64,000 nucleotides of DNA from Leminorella grimontii ATCC 33999 = DSM 5078 (lineage in GTDB: Bacteria; Pseudomonadota; Gammaproteobacteria; Enterobacterales; Enterobacteriaceae). The DNA lies in assembly GCF_000439085.1 (NCBI RefSeq), contig NZ_AUUA01000004.1, forward strand, positions 244,773-308,772, written 5' to 3'. Position numbers and translations under genes: made by a program. Shown here piece after piece: positions 27,751 through 37,341 of this stretch. The notes beneath the pieces are model-generated. The model was not told the DNA's origin. It saw only the letters and a list, made by a program, of their open reading frames with translations, and did no database searches. Every line of letters begins with the position of its first letter. Position 1 is the stretch's first letter.

Positions 27751-30700
27751 TTGAACGAAGCTTAATTGAAAGAGGAAAATTTCGCTCGTTAACGCTGGTT
27801 AACTGGAACGGTTTTTTTGCGCGCACGTTTGACCTGGACGAGCTGGTCACCACGCTGTCCGGCGGTAACGGCGCCGGTAAGTCAACCACTATGGCGGCGT
27901 TCGTTACCGCGCTAATTCCCGACCTGACGCTGTTGCACTTTCGCAACACGACGGAAGCGGGGGCGACCAGCGGTTCAAGGGATAAGGGGCTGTTCGGTAA
28001 GCTTAAGGCCGGCGTCTGCTACTCCACGCTGGACGTGGTGAACTCTCGCCATCAGCGCGTGCTGTGCGGCGTGCGGCTGCAGCAGGTGGCCGGGCGGGAT
28101 AAAAAGGTCGACATCAAGCCGTTTATGATTTTTGGCCTGCCGGCTTCCATCCAGCCGACTCAGCTCGTGACTGAAAACGTCAGCGAGCGTCAGGCTCGCG
28201 TGCTGCCGCTTCACGAGCTGAAAGAGCGCGTTGAGGCGATGGAAGGGGTTCAGTTCAAGCAGTTTAACTCGATCGCCGACTATCATGCGGTGATGTTCGA
28301 TCTGGGCGTGATCCCTAAGCGCCTGCGGTCTTCGGCCGATCGCAGCAAGTTCTATCGCCTGATTGAAGCTTCGCTGTACGGCGGTATTTCCAGCGCCATT
28401 ACCCGCTCGCTGCGTGACTACCTGCTGCCGGAAAACGGCGGCGTGCGCAAAGCGTTTCAGGATATGGAATCGGCGCTGCGTGAAAACCGCATGACGCTGG
28501 AAGCCATTCGCGTAACGCAGTCCGATCGCGATCTGTTTAAACACCTTATTTCCGAAGCGACCTCCTACGTTGCCGCCGACTATATGCGCCACGCCAATGA
28601 GCGGCGCGTCCATCTGGACGACGCGCTGGCGCAGCGCCGTGAGCTGTTTAACGGCCGGGCCCAGCTGATTACCGAACAGTATCGCCACGTCGAGATGTCG
28701 CGCGAGCTGGCCGAACAGTCCGGCGCTCAGTCCGATCTGGAAATGGACTATCAGGCCGCCAGCGATCACCTGAATTTAGTGCAGACGGCGATGCGCCAGC
28801 AGGAAAAGATCGAGCGCTATCGCGGCGATCTCGATGAGCTGACCTATCGTTTGGAAGAGCAGGGCGAAGTCGTTGCCGAAGCCAACGAACGGCTGACTGA
28901 CTGTCAGGTGGCGGCGGAAGCTTCTGAGCTGGAAGTTGATGAGCTAAAGAGCCAGCTTGCGGACTACCAGCAGGCGCTGGACGTACAGCAAACTCGCGCA
29001 ATTCAGTATCAGCAGGCGCTGACCGCGCTGGAGCGTGCGCGCGAGCTGTGTCGCATTCCTGACCTGAGCATCGATAACGCCGACGAGTGGTTGGAAACCT
29101 TTTTGGCCCGCGAGCATGAGGCGACGTCCGCGCTGCTTCAGTTAGAGCAAAAGCTTAGCGTTGCCGATGCGGCGCACGGCCAGTTTGAAGAAGCCTACCG
29201 TCTGGTGTGTAAAATCGCTGGCGAAGTGGGGCGCGATCGGGCGTGGGATACGGCTAAAAGCCTGCTGCGCGACTGGCCGTCTCAACGGCACCAGGCCGAG
29301 CGCGTTAACGCATTGCGCATTCAACTTTCCGAGCTTGAGCAGCGTCTGCGTGAACAGCAGGAAGCCGAGCGCCTGCTGCAAGAGTTTTGCAAGAAAGCAG
29401 GGCAGGACTATTCCGTTGAAGAGCTGGAAGAGCTTCGCAACGAACAGGAGCTGCTGTTAGAAAGCCTGTCACAGGGCGCCGCCGATTTTGGCGAGCAGCG
29501 CATGTCTTTGCGTCAGGAGCTGGAGCAGGCCAATCAGCGCATCAAGGCGCTGTCAGAAAAGGCGCCGGCGTGGATTGCCGCGCAGGACGCGCTAAGCGCG
29601 CTTTCTGACCAGTGCGGCGAGCGGCTTGAAAACAGCTCGCTGGTAACGGAACAGATGCAGTGTCTGCTCGAACGCGAACGTGAAACGACGGTTGAACGCG
29701 ATAAGGTAGCCTCACAAAAGCTGCTGGTCGAACAGCAAATTGAGCGGCTTAGTCAGCCTAGCGGCGCAGAAGACGGCCGCCTGTTGGCGTTGGCCGAGCG
29801 TTTTGGCGGCGTGCTGCTGTCGGAAATTTATGACGACGTCGTTCTTGACGACGCGCCGTATTTCTCTGCGCTTTACGGCCCGGCGCGCCACGCTATCGTG
29901 GTGCCGAGCCTTTCTCTTGTTCGGGAGCACCTTGAGGGGTTAGAAGACTGCCCTGAAGATCTCTACCTTATCGAGGGCGATCCGCAGTCATTCGACGACA
30001 GCGTATTTGAAGCGGAAGAAGTGCCTAACGCGGTCGTGGTTAAGGCCTCTGACCGGCAGTGGCGCTATTCGCGCTTTCCTGAAGTGCCTCTGTTTGGCCG
30101 CGCGGCGCGCGAAAGCCGCCTTGAGATGCTGGGCGCCGAACGCGAGGCGCTGGCGGAGCGCTACGCGACGCTCTCCTTTGATGTACAAAAAACGCAGCGC
30201 CTGCACCAAAGCTTTAGCCGCTTCGTCGGCACGCATTTGGCCGTGGCGTTTGACAGCGATCCGGAAGTGGAAATTCGCCGGCTGACGACGCGCCGCGGTG
30301 AAATCGAACGCGAGCTCAACGGCCACGAAGGTCAGGAGCGTCAGCAAAAGCAGCTGCTGGACCGCGTTAAGGAGAGCATTGCTCAGCTTAACCGCCTGAT
30401 GCCGCAGCTTCACCTGATGGCGGACGAAACGCTGATTGACCGCGTAGAGACGGTGCGTGAAGACCTGATGGAAGCGCAGGAATCAGCGCAGTACGTACAG
30501 CAGCACGGCGCCGATCTGGCTCGTTTGGAGCCCATCGCCGCCGTTTTGCAAAGCGATCCTACCCAGCACGACAGCCTGCAGCAGAGCTATGAGCAGGCGC
30601 AGAGCGTGCAGCAGCAGGCGAAGCAGCAGGCGTTTGCGCTGACGGAGGTTGTACAGCGCCGGGCGCACTTTAGCTACAGCGATTCTGCGGGCATGCTGAC

Positions 30701-32255
30701 GGAAAACTCCGACCTGAACGATAAGCTGCGCCAGCGCCTGGAGCTGGCGGAAGCGGAGCGCACCCGCGCACGCGAACAGCTGAAGCAGTCTCAGGCCCAG
30801 TGCGCGCAGTTTAATCAGGTTCTGGCGTCGCTGAAAAGCGCCTATGACGCCAAGCAGGATATGCTTAAGGAGCTTAATCAGGAGCTGAAAGACATCGGCG
30901 TTCAGGCGGATCCTAACGCCGAAGCCCGCGCCAAGCAGCGTCGCGACGAGCTTTACGCCGCGCTGAGCCAGAACCGCCACAACTGCAGCCAGTTGGAGAA
31001 ACAGATTACGTTCTGCGAGGCGGAGATGGACAGCCTGCAGAAGAAGCTGCGCAAGGTTGAACGAGATTACCACCAGTTCCGCGAACTGGTAGTGACCGCC
31101 AAGGCCGGCTGGTGTCTGGTGATGCGCCTGGTGAAAGACAATGACGTCGAGCGTCGCCTGCACCGCCGCGAGCTGGCGTATATGGACGCCGACGCCCTGC
31201 GTTCCATGTCGGATAAGGCGCTTGGCGCACTGCGTCTGGCCGTGGCGGATAACGAGCACCTGCGCGACGTGCTGCGCGCCTCTGAAGACGCCAAGCGCCC
31301 GGAGAAGAAGATCCAGTTCTATATCGCCGTGTACCAGCATTTGCGCGAGCGTATTCGTCAAGACATTATCCGCACTGACGATCCGGTCGAAGCCATCGAG
31401 CAGATGGAAATCGAACTGGCGCGCCTGACGGAAGAGCTGACGGCGCGCGAGCAGAAGCTGGCGATAAGCTCCAAGAGCGTGGCGAACATTATTCGTAAGA
31501 CCATTCAGCGCGAACAGAACCGCATTCGCATGCTGAACCAAGGGCTGCAGGCCGTGGCCTTCGGGCAGGTGAAGAGCGTCCGTTTGAACGTCAACGTGCG
31601 CGAAGCCCACGCGACGCTGCTTGAGGTGCTGTCCGAGCAGCAGGAGCAGCATCAGGACCTGTTTAGCAGCAACCGACTGACCTTCTCCGAAGCGTTGGCC
31701 AAGCTCTATCAGCGCCTCAATCCCCATATCGATATGGGGCAGCGGGCGCCGCAGACGATTGGCGAGGAGCTTTTGGACTACCGCAACTACCTGGAGCTGG
31801 AAGTGGAAGTCTTCCGCGGTTCCGACGGCTGGTTGAGGGCCGAGAGCGGGGCGCTTTCTACCGGTGAAGCCATCGGTACCGGTATGTCGATTCTGGTGAT
31901 GGTGGTTCAAAGCTGGGAAGAAGAGTCTCGCAGGCTGCGTGGTAAGGACGTTATTCCGTGCCGCCTGCTGTTCCTTGACGAAGCGGCCCGTCTGGATGCG
32001 AACTCTATCGCAACGCTGTTTGAGCTGTGCGAGCGGCTTGAAATGCAGCTGGTGATTGCCGCACCGGAAAATATCAGTCCGGAGAAGGGCACCACCTATA
32101 AGCTGGTGCGGAAAATATTCCAAAATAACGAGCACGTTCACGTTGTCGGTCTGAAAGGCTTTGGCTCTCTTGATAAGGATAAGGCTGAAAGGCCGCAGGA
32201 TGAGCCGGAAGAGGACGATGAGGAAAGTAACAGTTCGGAAGAGTTGTTACATTAA
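27747..32255 (+). CDS. mukB: Chromosome partition protein MukB (SMC-like ATPase)
   Basis: 1502 aa (E. coli 1486). N-terminal head with Walker [10 protein letters not shown] at residues 39-47, long antiparallel coiled coil, central hinge, and C-terminal head with signature [21 protein letters not shown] and Walker [14 protein letters not shown]. With MukE and MukF it extrudes DNA loops and compacts the chromosome, and recruits topoisomerase IV at the hinge. The N-terminus reads [12 protein letters not shown] where E. coli has MIERGKF, an apparent duplication of a few codons. The C-terminal tail is acidic and differs. A terminator follows 56 bp later. Confidence 0.98.
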   Translation: MIERSLIERGKFRSLTLVNWNGFFARTFDLDELVTTLSGGNGAGKSTTMAAFVTALIPDLTLLHFRNTTEAGATSGSRDKGLFGKLKAGVCYSTLDVVNSRHQRVLCGVRLQQVAGRDKKVDIKPFMIFGLPASIQPTQLVTENVSERQARVLPLHELKERVEAMEGVQFKQFNSIADYHAVMFDLGVIPKRLRSSADRSKFYRLIEASLYGGISSAITRSLRDYLLPENGGVRKAFQDMESALRENRMTLEAIRVTQSDRDLFKHLISEATSYVAADYMRHANERRVHLDDALAQRRELFNGRAQLITEQYRHVEMSRELAEQSGAQSDLEMDYQAASDHLNLVQTAMRQQEKIERYRGDLDELTYRLEEQGEVVAEANERLTDCQVAAEASELEVDELKSQLADYQQALDVQQTRAIQYQQALTALERARELCRIPDLSIDNADEWLETFLAREHEATSALLQLEQKLSVADAAHGQFEEAYRLVCKIAGEVGRDRAWDTAKSLLRDWPSQRHQAERVNALRIQLSELEQRLREQQEAERLLQEFCKKAGQDYSVEELEELRNEQELLLESLSQGAADFGEQRMSLRQELEQANQRIKALSEKAPAWIAAQDALSALSDQCGERLENSSLVTEQMQCLLERERETTVERDKVASQKLLVEQQIERLSQPSGAEDGRLLALAERFGGVLLSEIYDDVVLDDAPYFSALYGPARHAIVVPSLSLVREHLEGLEDCPEDLYLIEGDPQSFDDSVFEAEEVPNAVVVKASDRQWRYSRFPEVPLFGRAARESRLEMLGAEREALAERYATLSFDVQKTQRLHQSFSRFVGTHLAVAFDSDPEVEIRRLTTRRGEIERELNGHEGQERQQKQLLDRVKESIAQLNRLMPQLHLMADETLIDRVETVREDLMEAQESAQYVQQHGADLARLEPIAAVLQSDPTQHDSLQQSYEQAQSVQQQAKQQAFALTEVVQRRAHFSYSDSAGMLTENSDLNDKLRQRLELAEAERTRAREQLKQSQAQCAQFNQVLASLKSAYDAKQDMLKELNQELKDIGVQADPNAEARAKQRRDELYAALSQNRHNCSQLEKQITFCEAEMDSLQKKLRKVERDYHQFRELVVTAKAGWCLVMRLVKDNDVERRLHRRELAYMDADALRSMSDKALGALRLAVADNEHLRDVLRASEDAKRPEKKIQFYIAVYQHLRERIRQDIIRTDDPVEAIEQMEIELARLTEELTAREQKLAISSKSVANIIRKTIQREQNRIRMLNQGLQAVAFGQVKSVRLNVNVREAHATLLEVLSEQQEQHQDLFSSNRLTFSEALAKLYQRLNPHIDMGQRAPQTIGEELLDYRNYLELEVEVFRGSDGWLRAESGALSTGEAIGTGMSILVMVVQSWEEESRRLRGKDVIPCRLLFLDEAARLDANSIATLFELCERLEMQLVIAAPENISPEKGTTYKLVRKIFQNNEHVHVVGLKGFGSLDKDKAERPQDEPEEDDEESNSSEELLH

Positions 32256-32310
32256 ACATCGCTGTTGAGATTGTGTATTATAGTCTCATTGCGCTAATCT
32301 GTAAGAGCAT

Positions 32311-32347
32311 ATGGTCGTCGACGTCGGCGACCATCGTTTTCTTTTCG
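32311..32347 (+). terminator. Terminator of cmoM-mukFEB
   Basis: Perfect 7-bp stem ATGGTCG/CGACCAT (32311-32317 with 32328-32334), a 10-base loop with further pairing possible, then CGTTTTCTTTTC. Confidence 0.75.
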
Positions 32348-32465
32348 TATGCCAACAAATACAGGATGTTTTGGTAAGGGTATAAGTAAAAGTAATTTAT
32401 CAAGCCATGTTTTAGTTTTGGGCATCGATAGCAATGTGTGAGACTGTTTTAGTAGAGGACAAAGG

Positions 32466-34199
32466 ATGTTGTTGGTAAAACGAAAAATTCTCCAAAACCT
32501 GGCGGTGAACTGTACGCTGGCAACGCTGGCGGCTTTCCCGATCGTAGGCTGCACGCAAACTGACGTTTTAAACGAACCTCAGGTCGTTGACGCGGGGGCT
32601 ACTGCCGCGATCGAGGCCAGCGCTGCACGGGCGGCTCCTTCTCAGGAGCTTATCAATCAACGCCGTGAGGAGCTGCAAAAAGCGCTGCCTGCCGGCGTAT
32701 CGCTAAAATACCTTTCCGAACTTAGCTTGATTTACGCCGCTTCGGACGAAATGAAGCCCCTATGGGAAGATGAAAAGGCGATGAAGGCATTTCAATCTCA
32801 ACTGGCCGAGGTGGCGCTGTCCGGCGTGAACGGCCAGTTTGGGCAATGGGCGACGCTGCTGTCTAATCCGGAGCTGACCGGCATTGGGCGAGACGCGGTG
32901 CTTTCCGATGCGATGCTGGGGTATTTACACTTTGTTAACGGCGTTTATGCTAACGGCAACCGTTGGCTATATCGCGCCGACAGCTACAAAATGGCTGCGC
33001 CCGCCAAGGCGGAAATAGAGCAATGGCAACAGGCAGTTGGCGAAGGGCGTTTGGACGCTTTCGTTCAGGGGCTGGCGCCGAAAAACCCGCAGTATGAAAA
33101 AATGCGCGCCGCCATGCTTCCGTTGATTAACGATGCACAGCCTTGGCCTCAGCTCGCTACGGCCAAACAGAGCCTGCGTCCGGGCAACAGCAGCAAGGAC
33201 GTTCCCGAATTAAGAGAAATACTCACCCGCAGCGGGCTGTTGGAAAAAGCCGCTGCTGCCGGTGCGGAAGATCAAAATGCGGCTAAGGCTAAAGCGTCTT
33301 TGGTTTATAGCAGCGATTTGGTTGAGGCGGTGAAGAAATTCCAGAAAATGTACGGCCTGGAGGCTGACGGCGTTATTGGCAACAGCACGCGTGAAGCCTT
33401 GAACATGGCGCCGCAAACGCGGGCGGCCGTTCTGGCGTTGAACATTCAGCGGCTGCGCTTACTGCCGGCCGCATGGGATCACGGCGTTTTTGTGAACATC
33501 CCCGACTATTCGCTGGTTTACTACGTTAACGGTGAACGCATTTTGGAGTCGCGGGTTATCGTCGGTTCAGTGCGCCGTAAGACGCCGCTAATGAGCAGCG
33601 CGATGAACAACGTGGTGGTAAACCCGCCGTGGAACGTGCCGGCTAAGCTCATTAAAGAGGACTTGGTGCCGAAGGCCAAGCGTGACGCAGAGTATCTGAA
33701 GCGTCAGGGCTATACGGTTTATGCAGGCTACGGCAAGAATGCAGAAGCCGTTGACCCCAGCACAATAGACTGGTCCGAGGGCAGCGGAAATTACCGCCTA
33801 CAGCAGGCGCCGGGAAGCGGCAACGCGCTGGGTCGTTTTAAGTTCAACATGCCTAATGACGACGCGATTTATCTGCACGATACGCCGAATCACCGCCTGT
33901 TTGATAAGAGCATGCGTGCGTTAAGTTCGGGCTGTATTCGCGTGAACAAGGCGGCGGAGCTTGCCAACATGCTGCTTAACGACGCCGGCTGGGATGATAA
34001 CAAAATCCAAAACACGCTTAAGCGCGGCAGTACGACGTATGCCCAAATCCGCGAAAAAATTCCGGTCCAGCTTTACTATTTGACGTCTTGGGTATCTGCC
34101 GACGGTCAGCCGGAGTTCCGTTCTGACATTTATGGCTACGATCGCTTGGCGCAGGCGGGTGTAAAGGAACTGCCTCAGATAGAAAAACTTTTACATTAA
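32466..34199 (+). CDS. ldtD: L,D-transpeptidase LdtD (YcbB)
   Basis: 577 aa (E. coli 615). It makes 3-3 cross-links in peptidoglycan and gives beta-lactam tolerance. A membrane-directing N-terminus ending near a lipobox-like IVGC is followed by a scaffold domain, a peptidoglycan-binding repeat (LVEAVKKFQKMYGLEADGVIG) and the YkuD catalytic domain. The catalytic cysteine is residue 490 in SSGCIRVNKA, with His471 and His476 upstream. AAAGG sits right before the ATG. It lies between muk and mepK as in E. coli. Confidence 0.95.
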   Translation: MLLVKRKILQNLAVNCTLATLAAFPIVGCTQTDVLNEPQVVDAGATAAIEASAARAAPSQELINQRREELQKALPAGVSLKYLSELSLIYAASDEMKPLWEDEKAMKAFQSQLAEVALSGVNGQFGQWATLLSNPELTGIGRDAVLSDAMLGYLHFVNGVYANGNRWLYRADSYKMAAPAKAEIEQWQQAVGEGRLDAFVQGLAPKNPQYEKMRAAMLPLINDAQPWPQLATAKQSLRPGNSSKDVPELREILTRSGLLEKAAAAGAEDQNAAKAKASLVYSSDLVEAVKKFQKMYGLEADGVIGNSTREALNMAPQTRAAVLALNIQRLRLLPAAWDHGVFVNIPDYSLVYYVNGERILESRVIVGSVRRKTPLMSSAMNNVVVNPPWNVPAKLIKEDLVPKAKRDAEYLKRQGYTVYAGYGKNAEAVDPSTIDWSEGSGNYRLQQAPGSGNALGRFKFNMPNDDAIYLHDTPNHRLFDKSMRALSSGCIRVNKAAELANMLLNDAGWDDNKIQNTLKRGSTTYAQIREKIPVQLYYLTSWVSADGQPEFRSDIYGYDRLAQAGVKELPQIEKLLH

Positions 34200-34240
34200 T
34201 GCCGTAATTTCCTCATTTCTGTTGTCATAACAGAAGGCTG

Positions 34241-34271
34241 TAACGCGCGCTTACATTTTAAGCGCGCGTTA
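34241..34271 (+). terminator. Long perfect hairpin after ldtD
   Basis: TAACGCGCGCTTA pairs perfectly with TAAGCGCGCGTTA (34241-34253 with 34259-34271) around CATTT. There is no T-tract after it, so it may act as an RNA-stabilising structure rather than a classic terminator. Confidence 0.5.
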
Positions 34272-34427
34272 ATACAGCGTGATTCTGGACTATTCTCGTT
34301 AGCGCGTTATCCTGTTAGAAGCTCAACTTTTTGTTTCTTATGAAAAATCAAATGCTTTGCCGAGCGTGTGGTAAAAGCAGGAAGAGCATAAAGTTAATTA
34401 CCGTTTTACTAATTATAGAAAGGCATT

Positions 34428-34988
34428 ATGGATAAAATTGATCTCCACCGTCGTAAGTGGTTAGTGATTGGCGGAGCCGCTTTAGGCATAGCGCTTTTAC
34501 CCGAATCGGTACTGGCCGCACCGGCAAAGACGAAAAGTACTCAGCTGCGAACTCGAACGCTGCTGATAAAAAATATCAACACCAATGAAACGATAACATC
34601 GACCTATTTCAACGGTAAAAGCTATGATAAAAAAGAGCTTTCCCGCCTGAATCATATTTTCCGCGATCGCCGTACCGAGCAGGTGACGACGATAGACCCC
34701 AAGCTTTACGACAAGCTGTATTACCTACAAAAGCAGTTCGGCAATCGCCAGATTGAGCTGATATGCGGGTACAGGAGCGTCGCCAGCAATAGCGAGATGC
34801 GCGCGCATAAGCGCGGCGTGGCGAAGAACAGTTACCATACGCTGGGGCAGGCGGCGGATATCCGCATTCCCGGCGTGGCGCTAAAGACGCTCAGAGATGC
34901 GGCGTTGAAGATGAAGTCCGGCGGCGTTGGGTATTATCCTTCCAGCAACTTTGTGCACGTGGATACCGGGCCGGTAAGAAACTGGTAA
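34428..34988 (+). CDS. mepK: MepK (YcbK), peptidoglycan endopeptidase
   Basis: 186 aa (E. coli 182). The N-terminus MDKIDLHRRKWLVIGGAALG is a twin-arginine-type signal, so it is probably exported folded by Tat. The M15-type zinc domain has His137 and Asp144 in YHTLGQAADIRI and His177 in NFVHVDTG. In E. coli it cleaves the L,D (3-3) cross-links made by LdtD-type enzymes and helps wall growth. Its position right after ldtD fits. AAAGG precedes the ATG; a strong terminator follows. Confidence 0.95.
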   Translation: MDKIDLHRRKWLVIGGAALGIALLPESVLAAPAKTKSTQLRTRTLLIKNINTNETITSTYFNGKSYDKKELSRLNHIFRDRRTEQVTTIDPKLYDKLYYLQKQFGNRQIELICGYRSVASNSEMRAHKRGVAKNSYHTLGQAADIRIPGVALKTLRDAALKMKSGGVGYYPSSNFVHVDTGPVRNW

Positions 34989-35008
34989 CGGTAACGTCAT
35001 CAGCTATG

Positions 35009-35030
35009 GGCGCCGAAGGCGCCTTTTTTA
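35009..35030 (+). terminator. Terminator of mepK
   Basis: GGCGCC-GAA-GGCGCC (35009-35023) followed by TTTTTT. Confidence 0.9.
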
Positions 35031-35111
35031 CGCGCGGTGAAGTTGCTCTCACCGGCGGCGTGTGGAATGATAGCGTTATTTTCGCGTCGCCATAGGGCAG
35101 AGGAGAACGCT

Positions 35112-35756
35112 TTGAAATACCAAATTATTCCGGTTACGCCGTTTCAGCAAAACTGTACGCTGCTGTGGTGTGAAGAGACAAACGAGGCTGCTATTGTCGA
35201 TCCCGGCGGTGAAGCCGAGCTGTTAAGCCAGCACATCGATGCTCTGGGCGTAACGTTAAAACAGGTACTGTTGACGCACGGCCATTCAGATCACGTAGGC
35301 GGAGCGGAAAAAATCGCCAAGCGCTACGGCGTGCCTATCGTTGGTCCACATAAAGATGATGCCTTCTGGCTGGAAATCCTGCCCGATCAAACCACCCGGT
35401 TTGGCATGGAGCACTGCGATCCCTTTATTCCCGATCGCTGGCTGAACGACGGAGATACGGTTACCGTCGGCAACCGTACTCTTAACGTTATGCATACGCC
35501 GGGCCATACTCCGGGGCACGTGGTGTTTTTCTCGAAAGCGGACAGGCTGGCGCTGGTAGGCGATGTGCTGTTTTATGGCAGCATTGGCCGCACCGACTTT
35601 CCGCGTGGGGACTATCAGACGCTGGTCACTTCTATTAACGAAAAGCTGTGGCCGATGGGCGACGACGTGCGGTTTATTCCTGGGCATGGCCCGATGTCGA
35701 GCATTGGGTATGAAAGGGTGAGCAATCCTTTTGTTGGGGAAAATGCTAGAGGCTAA
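35112..35756 (+). CDS. ycbL: YcbL, glyoxalase II-like metallo-hydrolase
   Basis: 214 aa (E. coli 215). TTG start at 35112 ([20 protein letters not shown]) with AGGAG six bases upstream; the longer open frame from 35037 adds unmatched sequence. Metallo-beta-lactamase fold: [10 protein letters not shown] at residues 55-64, later [18 protein letters not shown] and IPGHGP. Related Salmonella YcbL acts as a type II glyoxalase on S-lactoylglutathione; the same activity is likely but not shown here. It is cytosolic, with no signal. Confidence 0.92.
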   Translation: MKYQIIPVTPFQQNCTLLWCEETNEAAIVDPGGEAELLSQHIDALGVTLKQVLLTHGHSDHVGGAEKIAKRYGVPIVGPHKDDAFWLEILPDQTTRFGMEHCDPFIPDRWLNDGDTVTVGNRTLNVMHTPGHTPGHVVFFSKADRLALVGDVLFYGSIGRTDFPRGDYQTLVTSINEKLWPMGDDVRFIPGHGPMSSIGYERVSNPFVGENARG

Positions 35757-35784
35757 TGCTTGATAGCTGATGACAAAAATGAAG

Positions 35785-35812
35785 AAGGGCGCCAAACGGC
35801 GCCCTTTGCATA
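35785..35812. terminator. Bidirectional terminator between ycbL and aspC
   Basis: AAGGGCGCC-AAAC-GGCGCCCTT (35785-35806), perfect 9-bp stem. Tail on the minus strand (serving aspC) is CTTCATTTTTG; the plus-strand tail is weaker. Confidence 0.75.
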
Positions 35813-35824
35813 TCCGTAATAAAA

Positions 35825-37015
35825 TCACAACACCGCAACGATGGCCTCACACAGCGGCGCCATGTTGTCCAGCGTCATACCGGCGACGTTGATCCGGCCT
35901 GAGTTTACGGCGTAGATCGCATATTCGTTTCTTAAGCGAAGCACCTGCTCTTGCGTCAGGCCGCTGAAAGAGAACATGCCGTTTTGCCGAATGATGAAGC
36001 TGAAGTCCTGCTCCGCGCCTTTTTCCTGCAACGTGTTGACGAACAGCTGGCGCATGCGGTGGATGCGCTGGCGCATGTCGGTCAGCTCCTGATGCCATGA
36101 ATCGCGAAGCTCCGGCGTGCTGAGCACCGTTGTAACAATCGACGCTCCGTGGGCCGGCGGGTTGGAGTAGTTGGCGCGAACGGTTGATTTCACTTGGCTA
36201 AAGGCGCGTTCAGCCGTTTCGCTGTCGGCGGCGACCAGAGTAAAGGCGCCGACGCGTTCGTTGTACAGGCCGAAGTTCTTGGAATAGGAGCTGGCGACGA
36301 TAAGTTCAGCGTGGTTGGCGGCAAAGATGCGCAGCCCCTGAGCGTCCTCTTCCAGGCCGTGTGCAAAGCCCTGATAGGCGAAGTCGAACAGCGGCAGCCA
36401 GCCGCGCTCGGCGGAAAGATTGGCAAGCTGCTGCCACTGCTCCGGCGTAGGATCGATGCCGGTTGGGTTATGGCAGCACCCGTGAAACAGAACGACGTCC
36501 CCCGCCTGCGCGCCACTCAGGCTTGCCAGCAGGCCGTCAAAGTCCAGCGCGTGTTCCTGTGCGTTGTAATACTGATATTCCGCGGTTTCCAGCCCAGCAG
36601 CCTGAAAAATACTTTTGTGGTTAGGCCAGGTCGGGTTGCTGATCCACACGCGCTTGGCGGAGGTGTTGGCCGCCAGAAAGTCGGCAGCGATGCGCAGCGC
36701 GCCGGTGCCGCCAGGGGCCTGGGCCGTACGAGCGCGTTTATCTGCGATGATAGGGCTGCCAGCGCCGAACAGCAGTTCCTGCGTACAGGCAGCGAAAGGC
36801 GGCAGGCCGACGATAGGAAAATAGTTCTTGGTTTTTTCCGTTTCCAGCAGTAGCTGTTCCGCTTTTTTCACACAGTTAAGCACCGGCGTCTGGCCGGTTT
36901 CATCTTTATAGACGCCGATGCCCAGATTGATTTTATTTGGCCGGGTTTCGGCATTATAGAGCTCTCCCAGGCCGAGGATTGGATCGGCAGGCGCGGCTTT
37001 TACAGTCTCAAACAT
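35825..37015 (-). CDS. aspC: Aspartate aminotransferase
   Basis: 396 aa, the same as E. coli. The ATG at 37015 ([19 protein letters not shown]) matches the family; the frame opens ten codons earlier without resemblance. Fold type I PLP enzyme with the Schiff-base lysine K246 in [16 protein letters not shown]; substrate-binding [10 protein letters not shown] and the late RINVAGM are present. It interconverts aspartate and 2-oxoglutarate with oxaloacetate and glutamate. A good promoter lies 45-72 bp upstream. Confidence 0.98.
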   Translation of the reverse strand: MFETVKAAPADPILGLGELYNAETRPNKINLGIGVYKDETGQTPVLNCVKKAEQLLLETEKTKNYFPIVGLPPFAACTQELLFGAGSPIIADKRARTAQAPGGTGALRIAADFLAANTSAKRVWISNPTWPNHKSIFQAAGLETAEYQYYNAQEHALDFDGLLASLSGAQAGDVVLFHGCCHNPTGIDPTPEQWQQLANLSAERGWLPLFDFAYQGFAHGLEEDAQGLRIFAANHAELIVASSYSKNFGLYNERVGAFTLVAADSETAERAFSQVKSTVRANYSNPPAHGASIVTTVLSTPELRDSWHQELTDMRQRIHRMRQLFVNTLQEKGAEQDFSFIIRQNGMFSFSGLTQEQVLRLRNEYAIYAVNSGRINVAGMTLDNMAPLCEAIVAVL

Positions 37016-37341
37016 AGTCGATGGTTTCCATAAAGTAAGGAACAAACGGGTTTAGCCAGATTACAGTGAATTCGTGCCGTTTGACAAATGGTTAAGAAGG
37101 AAAAGTAAATAAAACGATAGTGGGGGAAATTGTATTGATAAAACTAATGGGGGGAGGGGAAAACGACGGCTCATAGGCGTAGCCCTACAGCTTGTCGCTG
37201 TTCTGAGTAGTAGTAATGTTGTAATCTGACATCACTCAGATCTTAATCGACATCCCGTCGATGAATCTTGCCAGCGACATATAAAAAGACAAGGCGGAGT
37301 GGAGCGGCAACCAGTACGGGGTGAACGTATCGGGCGGGATA
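37016..37341. other. Gap between aspC and the CdiA fragment, with decayed coding sequence
   Basis: 326 bp. It holds the aspC promoter (37060-37087) and an unassigned stretch from 37088. From about 37285 the sequence in the frame of the CdiA fragment reads KDKAEWSGNQYGVNVSGG, typical of CdiA/FhaB repeats, but it is cut off by an in-frame TAA at 37282-37284. It is therefore the broken left junction of the CDI module rather than a promoter region made for it. Confidence 0.6.
37060..37087 (-). promoter_or_regulatory. Sigma-70 promoter of aspC
   Basis: On the minus strand: -35 TTGTCA (37087-37082), 16-bp spacer, -10 TGTAAT (37065-37060), each five of six to consensus. It is 45 bp upstream of the aspC start. 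Confidence 0.7.

Noticed and set aside
30483-32141. 552-codon minus-strand open frame opposite mukB
   Set aside because: It lies wholly inside the conserved mukB coding region, reads as leucine/glutamine/arginine-rich low-complexity sequence, and is a by-product of GC-rich codon structure.
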